A stretch of DNA of 64,000 nucleotides from Lachnospiraceae bacterium (GTDB taxonomy: Bacteria; Bacillota; Clostridia; Lachnospirales; Lachnospiraceae), in contig JAGKTQ010000009.1 in the NCBI GenBank assembly GCA_021153325.1, positions 1 to 64,000 on the forward strand, written 5' to 3'. Below, one piece after another: positions 52,790 through 62,475 of the stretch. Within the stretch, counting starts at the first letter, position 1. Every line of letters starts with the position of its first letter. Under the pieces are notes generated by a model that was given only the letters and a program-made list of their open reading frames with translations, had not been told where the DNA came from and made no database searches. The position numbers and the translations under genes are program-made.

Positions 52790-54411
52790 AATTAGGACGG
52801 AAAAATCTTTTATACAGTATACTTTTAGCTGGAATCATGATGCTGTTTTTGATCGGATATTTTATCTATATGCTACCGTCTCTGTATGTGAATTATTTGA
52901 TGGAGCAAAATTTAAGAAGTATTAGGGAACAACATAATTCCTATATGGAAAATGGAACTTATGAAGGGGTGTCAGTAAGAAGTCCTTCGGCATGCTTTTC
53001 CGTGGAAATACCAAAACAGGGAGAGAGCATTTTTATTACCGGCAAGTCATTTTCAGCAGAAATAACAGCGAAGGATGAAACATTAAAGCAGTTGTTTGAA
53101 AGTGGAAAAGAACTGATACGAAGTTATGAATCCACTGAAAAAGATGTAGAGGGAAAAAATAAGGAGCTTAAAAACATAGAGCAGGAAATGGGAGCTTGGA
53201 TGGAGGACATGATGAGTCTTCTGAAAGAGAAAGCGGATTTACCGGTTGCTATAGATATTTTGTATTTGCAGGATGCGGGCAGCGAATACAAAAATGAAAA
53301 CATGAAAGTACATGTATTTTCTGACACTATGCTGGTAATAGAGGCAAGTGCAGAAGATTCCGTGAACCAGTATACAAATTATGTGGCAGTAGAAAGCACA
53401 GAAGACAGTTTTGTGATTTCCATGCTGCCTGTTATGACACCGGATATGAATGAAATCCGTCCAGTCGTTTTTAGCAGTTTACCGATGTTGGGGGCAGTTA
53501 TTATACTGCTTGTACTTTTATTTTCACAAGTGTATTCCAAAGGAATCGTTTCCCCTATTGTACAGTTGGTGCATCACACAGAACATATGAAAGATGCAGA
53601 TGACTTTGATGTAGCACCGCTTTCCGCTTCGAGGCATTGGAAAAGAAGAGAAGACGAGGTCGGCGAGCTTAGCCGTACGATGGATGAACTGTATGAACAG
53701 ATCAAAGAAAGCTATCAGATACTGGAAGAGAAAAATGAAGCCCTGGAAGAAGAAAATAAAAGACAGGAAGTCTTTCTGCGTGCGTCCTCTCATCAGTTGA
53801 AAACTCCGATTTCTGCCGCACTTTTATTAGTGGATGGGATGATAAATGAAATTGGAAAATACAAAGAGCGGGATGTTTATTTGCCAAAGGTAAAGGAGCA
53901 GCTTCTTTCTATGAGAAAGATGGTGGAAGATATTTTGTATTTGAACCATTGCAGTGAGCATATCCGTATGGAGCAAATAGAAGTTAGAAAGCTGTTAGAG
54001 AAAAAACTTTGTTCTTATCAGGTAGCGATTGTGGATAAGAGGCTTTTGGTAGAGATAAATGGACTTTCTGCTATGCAGATTCATACCGATGAGATGATGA
54101 TTTCGCAGATCATAGATAATATATTATCCAATGCTGTGAAATATACACCTGTTGGAGAAAAGATAGAAATTTTAGTCAAAGACAAGGAAATACAAATTAG
54201 AAATAATGGTGTGAAGATCAAGGAGGACATTTTACCGCATGTTTTTGATCCGTTTGTCAGTGGTGATCAGGGAACCGGAAATCATGGACTCGGCTTATAC
54301 ATTGCTTCCTATTATGCAAAGAAGATAGGGGTGGAAATTTTTGTATGTAATGGGGAAAACAGCGTGGTAACAAAGATAGGTTTTCAAGAAAATGAAGTGA
54401 TAACATCATAA
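52786..54411 (+). CDS. Sensor histidine kinase
   Basis: 541 residues. Membrane helices at about 10-32 and 222-246 enclose an extracytoplasmic sensor of about 190 residues. A HAMP region and coiled coil lead to the HisKA domain with H336 (SSHQLKTPISA) and a HATPase domain (NILSNAVKYTPVG, then GNHGLGLYIASYYA). GTG start coupled to the regulator. The large sensor domain suggests direct ligand sensing rather than the short-loop BceS type. Confidence 0.93.
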   Translation: MKLGRKNLLYSILLAGIMMLFLIGYFIYMLPSLYVNYLMEQNLRSIREQHNSYMENGTYEGVSVRSPSACFSVEIPKQGESIFITGKSFSAEITAKDETLKQLFESGKELIRSYESTEKDVEGKNKELKNIEQEMGAWMEDMMSLLKEKADLPVAIDILYLQDAGSEYKNENMKVHVFSDTMLVIEASAEDSVNQYTNYVAVESTEDSFVISMLPVMTPDMNEIRPVVFSSLPMLGAVIILLVLLFSQVYSKGIVSPIVQLVHHTEHMKDADDFDVAPLSASRHWKRREDEVGELSRTMDELYEQIKESYQILEEKNEALEEENKRQEVFLRASSHQLKTPISAALLLVDGMINEIGKYKERDVYLPKVKEQLLSMRKMVEDILYLNHCSEHIRMEQIEVRKLLEKKLCSYQVAIVDKRLLVEINGLSAMQIHTDEMMISQIIDNILSNAVKYTPVGEKIEILVKDKEIQIRNNGVKIKEDILPHVFDPFVSGDQGTGNHGLGLYIASYYAKKIGVEIFVCNGENSVVTKIGFQENEVITS

Positions 54412-54437
54412 AATCTGTATAGAACTTTCACGCAGTC

Positions 54438-54469
54438 TTCATAAGAAATTCATATGGGTTTGTTATGCT
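54438..54469 (+). promoter_or_regulatory. Response-regulator box and promoter of the ABC transporter
   Basis: TTCATA (54438-54443) and TTCATA (54449-54454), start-to-start 11 bp, then TATGCT (54464-54469) nine bases on: same geometry as at 51996-52027. Confidence 0.65.
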
Positions 54470-54507
54470 CATTACAGTTAAAAAATAACAAATAAGGGAG
54501 AGAAATT

Positions 54508-55395
54508 ATGCTGTTATCAATTCAAAATTTGACTGTGCGTTACGGGCAGGATGTTGCGCTTTCCATTCAACAGCCTATCGCGATCGAAACGGGAGACAGA
54601 GTAGGTGTGATCGGTTCTAATGGTGCCGGAAAATCAACGCTGATCAAAAGTATTTTGGGACTTGTCAATTATCAGGGAACAATCCGGACACAGCTTACGC
54701 CGGAGCAGATTGCTGCACATATGCAATTTAATGAGTATACCGATGCTATGCCTGTCAAATATGTGATGGAGGCAATACTAAATACAAAGATTTCTAAAAA
54801 TCAAAAGTTGCAGGAGCTGATTCAATACTTTGAGTTTGAAGATTGTCTGCGGAAAAAATACACCAAATTGTCAGGAGGACAGAAGCAGAGATTTACGATC
54901 ATTATGGTAATGATGCAGGAAGCACCGCTTACTTTTTATGATGAGGTGACTTCAGGACTGGATTTTGAAACAAGACAGAAGCTGGTAGAAAAGCTGGTGA
55001 ACTGGTACAAAGAAAAAGAGTCCAGCCTGTGTATTGTTTCTCATTATTATGAGGAATTGGAGCAGCTTGCTAATAAACTGTTGATTTTGGATAAGGGAAG
55101 AGTCATCGACTATGGGGAAAAAGGAGAATTGTTCACCAAATACTGTGGCAGGGCAGTGCTGATCATTGATCGTACGAAAGAAAATGAAAAGTTAGTGCAA
55201 AATTATAAGAAACTTGCATCACCGGCTCATTTGATCGCACTTTCCTGTGAGTCTGAAGAGCAGGAAAAGGAAATTACGAACTTGTTTTTAAAACATAATA
55301 TGAATTATAAGAGAAGCAACAGTGATATTGAGATCATGTATATTAATGCAAAAGAAAGCTATGAAAAAACGGAGGGAAAATCCTATGCAAAATAA
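54508..55395 (+). CDS. ABC transporter ATP-binding protein (exporter type)
   Basis: 295 residues. Walker A GSNGAGKST, signature LSGGQKQR and switch His (IVSHYYEEL) are present. Walker B reads LTFYDEVTSGLD, so the usual Pro after the catalytic Glu is Val. The C-terminal 80 residues form an extra domain of the kind seen in drug/peptide ABC-2 exporters. It pairs with the overlapping permease and probably belongs to the regulon of the two-component system just upstream. Confidence 0.9.
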   Translation: MLLSIQNLTVRYGQDVALSIQQPIAIETGDRVGVIGSNGAGKSTLIKSILGLVNYQGTIRTQLTPEQIAAHMQFNEYTDAMPVKYVMEAILNTKISKNQKLQELIQYFEFEDCLRKKYTKLSGGQKQRFTIIMVMMQEAPLTFYDEVTSGLDFETRQKLVEKLVNWYKEKESSLCIVSHYYEELEQLANKLLILDKGRVIDYGEKGELFTKYCGRAVLIIDRTKENEKLVQNYKKLASPAHLIALSCESEEQEKEITNLFLKHNMNYKRSNSDIEIMYINAKESYEKTEGKSYAK

Positions 55396-56167
55396 GAAAA
55401 GAAAACTCATATCTTTACAAATGATACAGTTTGAACTTCGGAAAACAATAGGAAATCCTTATGTGCACATTTTTGGTGTTGGTTTTCCAATCTTGCTTGT
55501 AAATATAATAGCCCATTCTATCGCAACGGAAATTACAGATGAGGCGATGCTTTCTATGATAATCACAACGCTCTTTTTAGGAATAGGAACGATTATTCCA
55601 TTAGCGACTGTACTGATGGGATATGGGGTATCCAGAGCACAGGAACTGGAAAAGGGGATTCCACAGAGAATGGAATTATTTGGAATAAAGACCAGAACCG
55701 CTTTGTGTAATAGAGTTGTTGCAGAAGGAATCTTTATGATATTTGCATTTTGTATCTATTTTGGCGTTGGCTATTTGTGTCTGGATCTGGAAGTGCCGGT
55801 GGTATCGGGAGTATTACTTTATATTGTGTGCATTTTGGCATTGAGCGGAATTGTATTTTGTTTAGCTTATGCGATTGCTACTATATTTAAAAAATTTGGT
55901 GTTACTTACTGTATTACGATGCTAATCTACTTTGCAATCATGATTTTTAGTGGTATGATGGGAATATCTTATGACAGTATGTCGGGCGGTATGCAGGCAG
56001 TTGCAAAGCTCCTTCCTACGACTTATATTAACAACGACTTTTACACGGTATGGGTAGGGGAAAGCTATAATTTTGTACCTATGGTACAGTCTTATCTGTT
56101 TTTTGCAGCAGTAGCTGGAATTATGCTATTTATTGCTATAAAACGTACCGCAAGAAAACTGCATTAA
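55385..56167 (+). CDS. ABC-2 type transporter permease
   Basis: 260 residues with six hydrophobic segments and the FELRKTIGNPYVHIFGVGFPILLVN start common to ABC-2 permeases; a GIPQRMELFGIKTR amphipathic segment precedes the membrane core. GGAGGG at 55373-55378 supports the ATG at 55385, which overlaps the ATPase end by 11 bases. With the ATPase it would export a lipid-like molecule, drug or peptide; substrate unknown. Confidence 0.88.
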   Translation: MQNKKRKLISLQMIQFELRKTIGNPYVHIFGVGFPILLVNIIAHSIATEITDEAMLSMIITTLFLGIGTIIPLATVLMGYGVSRAQELEKGIPQRMELFGIKTRTALCNRVVAEGIFMIFAFCIYFGVGYLCLDLEVPVVSGVLLYIVCILALSGIVFCLAYAIATIFKKFGVTYCITMLIYFAIMIFSGMMGISYDSMSGGMQAVAKLLPTTYINNDFYTVWVGESYNFVPMVQSYLFFAAVAGIMLFIAIKRTARKLH

Positions 56168-56195
56168 TAATAAAGAAACAATTGGGGGAATACCA

Positions 56196-57566
56196 ATGGA
56201 ACGATTAGGGAAATATACAGTTCGTATTGTGAATGCGTTTTTTATTTTTTGTGTTGCAAATATCTATCCTTTAGCTGCATTAAAGTGGCATATTTGGATT
56301 TGGGGATTGTTCTTAGCAGCGTTTTTATTTCTCAATATAAGACCTGCGCTTTATACTGGGAAAATCAGGATCAAGAGATTAAAGACCTGTCAGAACGGCT
56401 GTGAACTTTTAGGGTTGTTTTTGGCAACTACAGTGCTTTCCATCCTGTTCCAACTGTTAGGTATCTTTGGACAGTTGGATTATGTGGGAGAGGCTGCATT
56501 GTTTGCCGAATTAAATGGATGGGCGGATTGGCTCATAAATATTTTACTTGTTATTGTGGTCGAGGCAATTGTATTTTGGAATGGTATTATTCGTGTTTAT
56601 ACAACTTCGGCTCAGCTTGGAATTAAATGGAGGGTTATTGGAATCATCTGCGGATGGATTCCGATAGCCCATTTGGTGGCTTTACATAAAATTATGAATG
56701 TAGCTTCTGCTGAGGTAAAGGCGGAAGATGAAAAAGCATTGCTGGATGAAACACGTAGGGAAGAACAGATTTGTGCCACAAAATATCCGATCCTTATGGT
56801 ACATGGTGTCTTCTTTCGTGATTTTCGCTATTTCAATTACTGGGGTAGAATTCCGGAAGCACTGCAGAAAAATGGAGCAATTGTTTATTATGGAAATCAT
56901 CAGTCTGCGTCATCGGTGGCAGATTCCGGGCAGGAACTGTTTGATAGAATCAAGGAAATTGTAAGAGAAACTGGCTGCGAAAAGGTAAATATCATTGCCC
57001 ATTCCAAAGGTGGACTGGATTGCCGTTATGCCCTTTCCAAGCTGGGAGCTGCTCCTTTTGTGGCATCGCTTACTACGATCAATACTCCGCACAGAGGATG
57101 TGAATTTGCGGATTATCTGTTATCCAAAATACCACAGGGACAGCAGGAAGCGGTGGCAAAGACATACAATGCAGCCTTGAAAAAAATGGGAGATCATAAT
57201 CCTGACTTTTTGTCAGCTGTCTATGATCTAACGGCAGATTCCTGTAGAAAATTAAATGAAAGCACACCGGATGTAGCGGGTGTGTATTATCAAAGTGTGG
57301 GTTCCTGTATGCGCGTGGCACGAGGAGGCAGATTCCCACTCAATATGACACATGCACTCGTGCAATATTTTGATGGGGAAAATGACGGTCTGGTAGGAAA
57401 GGAATCTTTTCCATGGGGAGCTAATTTCCGCTATCTTACTATAAAAGGCAATCGAGGCATTTCGCATGGAGACATGATCGATCTGAACCGTGAGAACTTT
57501 CCGGAATTTGATGTGCGTGAATTTTATGTACAGCTTGTGAAGGAGTTGAAAGAGCGAGGATTTTAA
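56196..57566 (+). CDS. Membrane-anchored lipase-like alpha/beta hydrolase
   Basis: 456 residues. About four hydrophobic segments in the first 175 residues, then a lipase-type alpha/beta domain: YPILMVHGVFFRDFRYFNYWGRIPEAL, the nucleophile elbow AHSKGG (Ser270), TTINTPHRG and a late FDGENDGLV plus GISHGDM (acid and histidine). It resembles triacylglycerol lipase-like proteins in Clostridia. It lies 28 bases after the permease and could be in the same transcript; a role in lipid or cell-envelope turnover is inferred. Confidence 0.85.
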   Translation: MERLGKYTVRIVNAFFIFCVANIYPLAALKWHIWIWGLFLAAFLFLNIRPALYTGKIRIKRLKTCQNGCELLGLFLATTVLSILFQLLGIFGQLDYVGEAALFAELNGWADWLINILLVIVVEAIVFWNGIIRVYTTSAQLGIKWRVIGIICGWIPIAHLVALHKIMNVASAEVKAEDEKALLDETRREEQICATKYPILMVHGVFFRDFRYFNYWGRIPEALQKNGAIVYYGNHQSASSVADSGQELFDRIKEIVRETGCEKVNIIAHSKGGLDCRYALSKLGAAPFVASLTTINTPHRGCEFADYLLSKIPQGQQEAVAKTYNAALKKMGDHNPDFLSAVYDLTADSCRKLNESTPDVAGVYYQSVGSCMRVARGGRFPLNMTHALVQYFDGENDGLVGKESFPWGANFRYLTIKGNRGISHGDMIDLNRENFPEFDVREFYVQLVKELKERGF

Positions 57567-57792
57567 AGGGGATGAATTTGGGCTACATAGATGAACAAAA
57601 GAGTTGAATAATTTTCGCTTATTTTCTTGAAAAGTTGTACAAAAAGAACAAAAAACAGCAATAATTACGTGGAAAATTAGAAAAAATAATGTAAAAATAT
57701 GTAGATTGTGGTATTATATTGTTATGAGTGGTTGAACGACCAGAACAGATGAAAATCTGCAAATAAAATTGTACAAAGAAAGGAAGATAAAC

Positions 57793-59076
57793 GTGAAAAA
57801 GAGAATACTTGCATTAATGCTGATCATGACGGTACTTTGTATGAGTTTAGCTGGATGTGGCAGTACAGCACAGACCGGGACCACAGAAGCAGAGACAAAT
57901 GCGCAGTCGAAAAGTGAAAGCGGACAAACAGAGGATGGAGTTGTCAGATTGACTGTATGGGCAGAAGAAGAGGATTGGGATACGTTGAATAAGATGATTG
58001 CCAGCTTCGAAGAAGAGTATGCAGGGGAAGCGGAATTTGAAATTACCCTTGTACAACAGTCTGGTGCGGAGGTAAAAGACATACTTTTAAGTGATGTTTA
58101 TAATGGAGCAGATGTTTTCTCCTTTGCGGATGACAATCTGAACTCTTTAGTAGCAGGAGGTGCATTGGCACCAGTACCGAATGCAGATGAGGTACGGGCA
58201 GCTAATATAGAAGAAGCAACGAACGCAGCATCTATCAACGGCACCTTGTATGCATATCCGATGACCGCGGATAATGGTTATTTCATGTATTATGACAAAC
58301 GCTACTTCACAGAAGAAGATGTTCAGACATTAGATGGCATGTTGGCAGTAGCGGAAGCAAATGAAAAGAAAATTACAATGGACTGGACTTCCGGCTGGTA
58401 TTTATATGCATTCTTTGGTAATACCGGTTTGGATTTTGGTATTAATGACGATGGTGTCACAAACCATTGTAACTGGAATACAACAGAGGGTTCTGTGAAA
58501 GGAACGGATATTGCACAGGCAATGCTTGATATAGCTGCAAGTCCTGGATTTGAAAATGCTGGAGATGACAGACTGTTATCCGGTGCACAGGATGGTAGTG
58601 TCATTGCAGGTGTCAGTGGTGTTTGGAATGAGGTAGCGATCAGAGAAGCGTGGGGTGACAATTACGGTGCAGTGAAGCTTCCTACTTATACATGTGCTGG
58701 AGAGCAGATTCAGATGGCTTCCTTTACTGGTTATAAAATGATGGGTGTTAATTATTACTCTGAAAATAAAGAGTGGGCATTAAAACTTGCAGACTGGCTT
58801 ACAAATGAAGAAAATCAGACTCTTCGTTTTACAGAAAGAAGTCAGGGACCTTCTAATATTAATGCAGCAGCGTCAGATGAAGTAACTAAAGTACCAGCAA
58901 TTCAGGCAGTTATTGCACAGTCAGAATTTGGTGTCCTTCAAAGAGTTGGTAACAGCTATTGGGCAGCAATGACAGAATTTGGAGAAATGATGGCAGCAGG
59001 TAATCCGTCAGGAATGGATTTACAGGAGATTATGGATTCACTGGTAGCGGATATTACGGCATCTTCGGTACAGTAA
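57793..59076 (+). CDS. Extracellular solute-binding lipoprotein (family 1, sugar type)
   Basis: 427 residues. Lipoprotein signal with SLAGC (Cys22), then a MalE-like family 1 domain: RLTVWAEEEDWDTLNKMIASFEEEY, NGTLYAYPMTADNGYFMYYDKRYF, SGVWNEVAIREAWGDNYGAVKLP. It binds a carbohydrate-like ligand outside. No permease or ATPase gene is adjacent; a methyl-accepting chemotaxis protein follows after 22 bases. GTG start at 57793 with AAGGAAG upstream; an in-frame TTG (57769) lacks a site. Confidence 0.88.
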   Translation: MKKRILALMLIMTVLCMSLAGCGSTAQTGTTEAETNAQSKSESGQTEDGVVRLTVWAEEEDWDTLNKMIASFEEEYAGEAEFEITLVQQSGAEVKDILLSDVYNGADVFSFADDNLNSLVAGGALAPVPNADEVRAANIEEATNAASINGTLYAYPMTADNGYFMYYDKRYFTEEDVQTLDGMLAVAEANEKKITMDWTSGWYLYAFFGNTGLDFGINDDGVTNHCNWNTTEGSVKGTDIAQAMLDIAASPGFENAGDDRLLSGAQDGSVIAGVSGVWNEVAIREAWGDNYGAVKLPTYTCAGEQIQMASFTGYKMMGVNYYSENKEWALKLADWLTNEENQTLRFTERSQGPSNINAAASDEVTKVPAIQAVIAQSEFGVLQRVGNSYWAAMTEFGEMMAAGNPSGMDLQEIMDSLVADITASSVQ

Positions 59077-59098
59077 TGGATAACAGGAGGACGCACAG

Positions 59099-60835
59099 AT
59101 GAAAAAGAAGAAAGGTTATTTGAGCATTAAGATCATTATTTTAGTGCCAGTATTTATTTTAGGATTTGTATCCATTATTTCAAATATTACAGCAATTTCT
59201 AACATTCGAAATGTAAATGCAAATGCTTCGGAAATTGCAGATGAATATATGGTAAGCATTTCGAAACTTGGTTCTATACAGGAGCAGACACAGGGAATCC
59301 ACAGACTTGCTTTATCGCATATTATCGCGACTGACTTGGATACTATGATTTCGTTGGTAGAAATCATACGAGCAGAGCAGGATGAGTTGGATGCATTATT
59401 AGCGGATTATGAGCAGTATTTGATGGAAGAAGATCGTGCGACATATGAACAGTTGCTTGATAATTATGAAAATTTCAAATATCAGATCGGTAATCTGATG
59501 GCATTCAGTGGAAGTGGAGATAATGAAGCTGCTTATGCATGTGCAAATGGAGATCTTGCAACTTATGGTACAGCAATGCAGGCAAACATTGATACCATGA
59601 TCGCTTCAGCAAACACAGCAGCTGGAGAAGTAAGAGATCAGCTTTCAGCAGTGTATAAAAGTTCTCTTTTAGGAAATACGATTACCATTGGAGTCAGTGT
59701 TTTAGCATTGGCATTCGCATTGTTCAGCGTAATGTATAAAGTTATTCGTCCACTTACAAAGACAAAACGTGAAATTACAGATATTATTAAGGACATTGAT
59801 AATAGAGAAGGCGATCTGACGAAGAGAGTATCTATTCTTTCTAATGATGAAATTGCAGCTTTGGGAAATGGTATCAACCTGTTCATGGGTAAATTACAGG
59901 ATATCTTCAAGATGATCACAGCAAATTCTAAGAAGATGGAAGAAGTTGTAAACGAAGTTTTGGAAAGTGTGACAACATCGAATGGTAGTGTATCGGATCT
60001 TTCTGCTTTGACCGAAGAACTTGCAGCAACTATGCAGGAAATGTCCGCAAATGCTTCTTTGATCAATGCAAATGCAGAATCTGTAAAAGATGAAGTAAAT
60101 GCAATTGCAGAAAGAACAAATGAGATCAACGAATATACAAAAGAAATGAAGGAACACGCAGATGGTATGGAAAATACAGCACGTTCCAACATGGAATCTA
60201 CCAGTGTGAAGGTTAGTGAAATTCTTACAGTACTGAATAGAGCAATCGAAGATAGTGACAGCGTAAGTCAGGTTAACACATTAACAAACGATATTTTAAA
60301 TATTGCAAGTCAGACGAACTTACTTGCACTCAATGCTTCTATTGAGGCAGCAAGAGCAGGAGAAGCCGGAAAAGGTTTTGCAGTAGTTGCAACAGAAATC
60401 AGCCAGCTTGCTTCTGCGAGCCAGGCAGCTGCTAACCGTATTCAGCAGATCAACAGTGTAGTAACAGCAGCAGTACATAACCTTGCCGATAATGCAACCG
60501 GTCTTGTAAATTATATGAATGATTCCATTTTACCGGAATTTGAATCCTTCGTAGAATCCGGAAGTGAATATAAGAAAAATGCTACTTATATTGAAAACGT
60601 TATGGATGAATTTAAGGAAAAAACAGACAGCTTACAAAAAGCAATGCAGGAAATCGCAGGTTCTATCAACACAATTGCAAATGCAATTGAAGAAGGCGTA
60701 AATGGTGTAAGTAGTGCAGCAGACAGTACACAGGTACTTGTTGGTGATATGGAAAATATTACACAACATATGGATGATAACCAGTCCATCGCTGCAGCCC
60801 TGAAACGTGAAACAGAAGTATTTAAGAAATTATAG
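59099..60835 (+). CDS. Methyl-accepting chemotaxis protein
   Basis: 578 residues. Membrane helices at about 8-32 and 196-217 flank a four-helix-bundle-type sensor; a HAMP domain ([27 protein letters not shown]) follows. The signalling tip reads [36 protein letters not shown], the CheA/CheW-binding hairpin. Encoded with a solute-binding lipoprotein, it probably senses that protein in its bound form and drives chemotaxis. This fits the flagellin elsewhere in the window. A terminator follows. Confidence 0.94.
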   Translation: MKKKKGYLSIKIIILVPVFILGFVSIISNITAISNIRNVNANASEIADEYMVSISKLGSIQEQTQGIHRLALSHIIATDLDTMISLVEIIRAEQDELDALLADYEQYLMEEDRATYEQLLDNYENFKYQIGNLMAFSGSGDNEAAYACANGDLATYGTAMQANIDTMIASANTAAGEVRDQLSAVYKSSLLGNTITIGVSVLALAFALFSVMYKVIRPLTKTKREITDIIKDIDNREGDLTKRVSILSNDEIAALGNGINLFMGKLQDIFKMITANSKKMEEVVNEVLESVTTSNGSVSDLSALTEELAATMQEMSANASLINANAESVKDEVNAIAERTNEINEYTKEMKEHADGMENTARSNMESTSVKVSEILTVLNRAIEDSDSVSQVNTLTNDILNIASQTNLLALNASIEAARAGEAGKGFAVVATEISQLASASQAAANRIQQINSVVTAAVHNLADNATGLVNYMNDSILPEFESFVESGSEYKKNATYIENVMDEFKEKTDSLQKAMQEIAGSINTIANAIEEGVNGVSSAADSTQVLVGDMENITQHMDDNQSIAAALKRETEVFKKL

Positions 60836-60861
60836 GAAAAGAGAATACTTAGATTTAGAAA

Positions 60862-60892
60862 GTGCCACTGTAAAAGCAGTGGCATTTTTTTA
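60862..60892 (+). terminator. Terminator of the binding-protein/chemoreceptor operon
   Basis: TGCCACTG (60863-60870) against CAGTGGCA (60877-60884) followed by a T-run. Confidence 0.9.
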
Positions 60893-61026
60893 AGAAAAAA
60901 ATAAGAAAGGAATGAAAAAAAGCAGTTGAAGTGATTCCTCAACAATGCTACAGTTAAATGCGGACAGTTTTTATCAAAACTTTTAGCGACAGATAAATAT
61001 CTATAAAAGGAAAACGGAGGAGTACT

Positions 61027-62436
61027 ATGTTATTTTGTAGTATGGAATTTATATTCATTTTTCTTCCGATCGTGCTGATTATTTATTATATGGCTCCGGC
61101 AAAATACCGGAATATCATTTTGTTTTTAGCAAGTCTTGTATTTTATATATATGGTGAACGGCAGTATGTGTACATATTACTCATAGGTTTGGTAGTAAAC
61201 TATGTAACGGCATTGGGAATAGAAAAACTTCGGAATAAACGAAAGAGAAAGTGGCTTTTGGCGGGAACACTTTTGTTTGATTTTTCAATATTATTTGTTT
61301 TTAAATATTTAGGATTTGCTATTCAAAATATGAACAGGCTGTTGCAGGAAGGAAATGCAGCATGGAGCATAAGGGCGGTTGAATTGTTACTTCCTCTTGG
61401 AATCAGTTTTTATACATTCCAGCTGGCGTCTTATGTCATAGATGTATATTGGGAAAAGGTAAGCGCTGAGAAAAATTTTATTCGTTTTGGAACGTATTTG
61501 TGCATGTTTCCACAGCTGATAGCCGGTCCAATCGTAAAATATTCGGATATGTCAACACAACTGAAACAGCGTGAATATCGGTTGGAGGATATGGAAGAAG
61601 GGGCGAAGCTTTTTACTCTCGGTCTTGCTTCCAAAATGTTGCTTGCAAATGAAATGGGGGCTTTTTGGAATAAGGTTCAGGTCATTGGATTTGAAAGCAT
61701 TTCTACACCAATGGCATGGCTTGGAGCTATTTCTTATACGTTTCAAATATATTTTGATTTTAATGGATATTCTCTTATGGCAATGGGATTGTGCCGAATG
61801 CTTGGATTTACGATAAAGCCCAATTTTGATAAACCATATCTTTCTAAATCCTTGACAGAGTTCTGGAGAAGATGGCATATTTCACTTGGAACTTGGTTCA
61901 AGGAATACATATATATTCCGCTCGGTGGAAACCGGGGAGGAAAAGGAAAATGGGTGAGAAATCTGTTTTTTGTGTGGCTGTTGACCGGAATATGGCACGG
62001 CGCAGATTGGAATTTTTTATTATGGGGCTGTTTTTTGTTTCTTGTTTTATTGTTGGAGAAAACCATTTATTTAAAGCCTTTGGAAAAGAGCAAAGTCTTA
62101 GCAAGGATTTATATGGCAATCTTGATTCCGGTCAGTTGGATGATATTTGCTATTACGGATCTTAGAGAGCTTGGTATATATTTGGGAAGAATGTTCGGAA
62201 TCGGAGAGGTTACTTTATCCGGAAACATTTTGAATACAGAAATTATTACAGCATTCAAATCATGTGGTATACAGTGGATATTGTGCATTCTTTTTATTTT
62301 GCCTTTCCCGGCGAAGTGGTATGAGAAGCATAAAAACAGCAAAATTTGTATTATTGTGTTGCTCTGCCTTTTTTGGGCATCCGTTTATCAGATCATGTAT
62401 ACGAAATTAAATCCGTTTCTGTATTTTAGATTTTAG
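61027..62436 (+). CDS. MBOAT family O-acyltransferase (AlgI-like)
   Basis: 469 residues, polytopic (about eleven segments). The family signature is present: FPQLIAGPIVKY, YFDFNGYSLMAMGLCRMLGF, SKSLTEFWRRWHISLGTWFKEYIYIPLGG and the catalytic histidine H324 in GIWHGADWNFLLWG. AlgI/DltB-like proteins pass acyl groups across the membrane to polysaccharides or peptidoglycan. The SGNH protein encoded 39 bases downstream is the usual extracytoplasmic partner. ATG after CGGAGGAG. Confidence 0.93.
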   Translation: MLFCSMEFIFIFLPIVLIIYYMAPAKYRNIILFLASLVFYIYGERQYVYILLIGLVVNYVTALGIEKLRNKRKRKWLLAGTLLFDFSILFVFKYLGFAIQNMNRLLQEGNAAWSIRAVELLLPLGISFYTFQLASYVIDVYWEKVSAEKNFIRFGTYLCMFPQLIAGPIVKYSDMSTQLKQREYRLEDMEEGAKLFTLGLASKMLLANEMGAFWNKVQVIGFESISTPMAWLGAISYTFQIYFDFNGYSLMAMGLCRMLGFTIKPNFDKPYLSKSLTEFWRRWHISLGTWFKEYIYIPLGGNRGGKGKWVRNLFFVWLLTGIWHGADWNFLLWGCFLFLVLLLEKTIYLKPLEKSKVLARIYMAILIPVSWMIFAITDLRELGIYLGRMFGIGEVTLSGNILNTEIITAFKSCGIQWILCILFILPFPAKWYEKHKNSKICIIVLLCLFWASVYQIMYTKLNPFLYFRF

Positions 62437-62475
62437 ACAGAAGGGAAATCATAAGGAAAGGATGGAAGTTGGAAT

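Noticed and set aside
54955..54975. Walker B variant (DEVTSGLD) of the ABC ATPase as a loss of function
   Set aside because: The catalytic Glu and all other motifs are intact; only the following Pro is replaced, which is tolerated in many exporters.
59638..60192. 184-codon minus-strand frame opposite the chemoreceptor gene
   Set aside because: Ser/Ala/Ile-rich shadow of the helical bundle; no ribosome-binding site.
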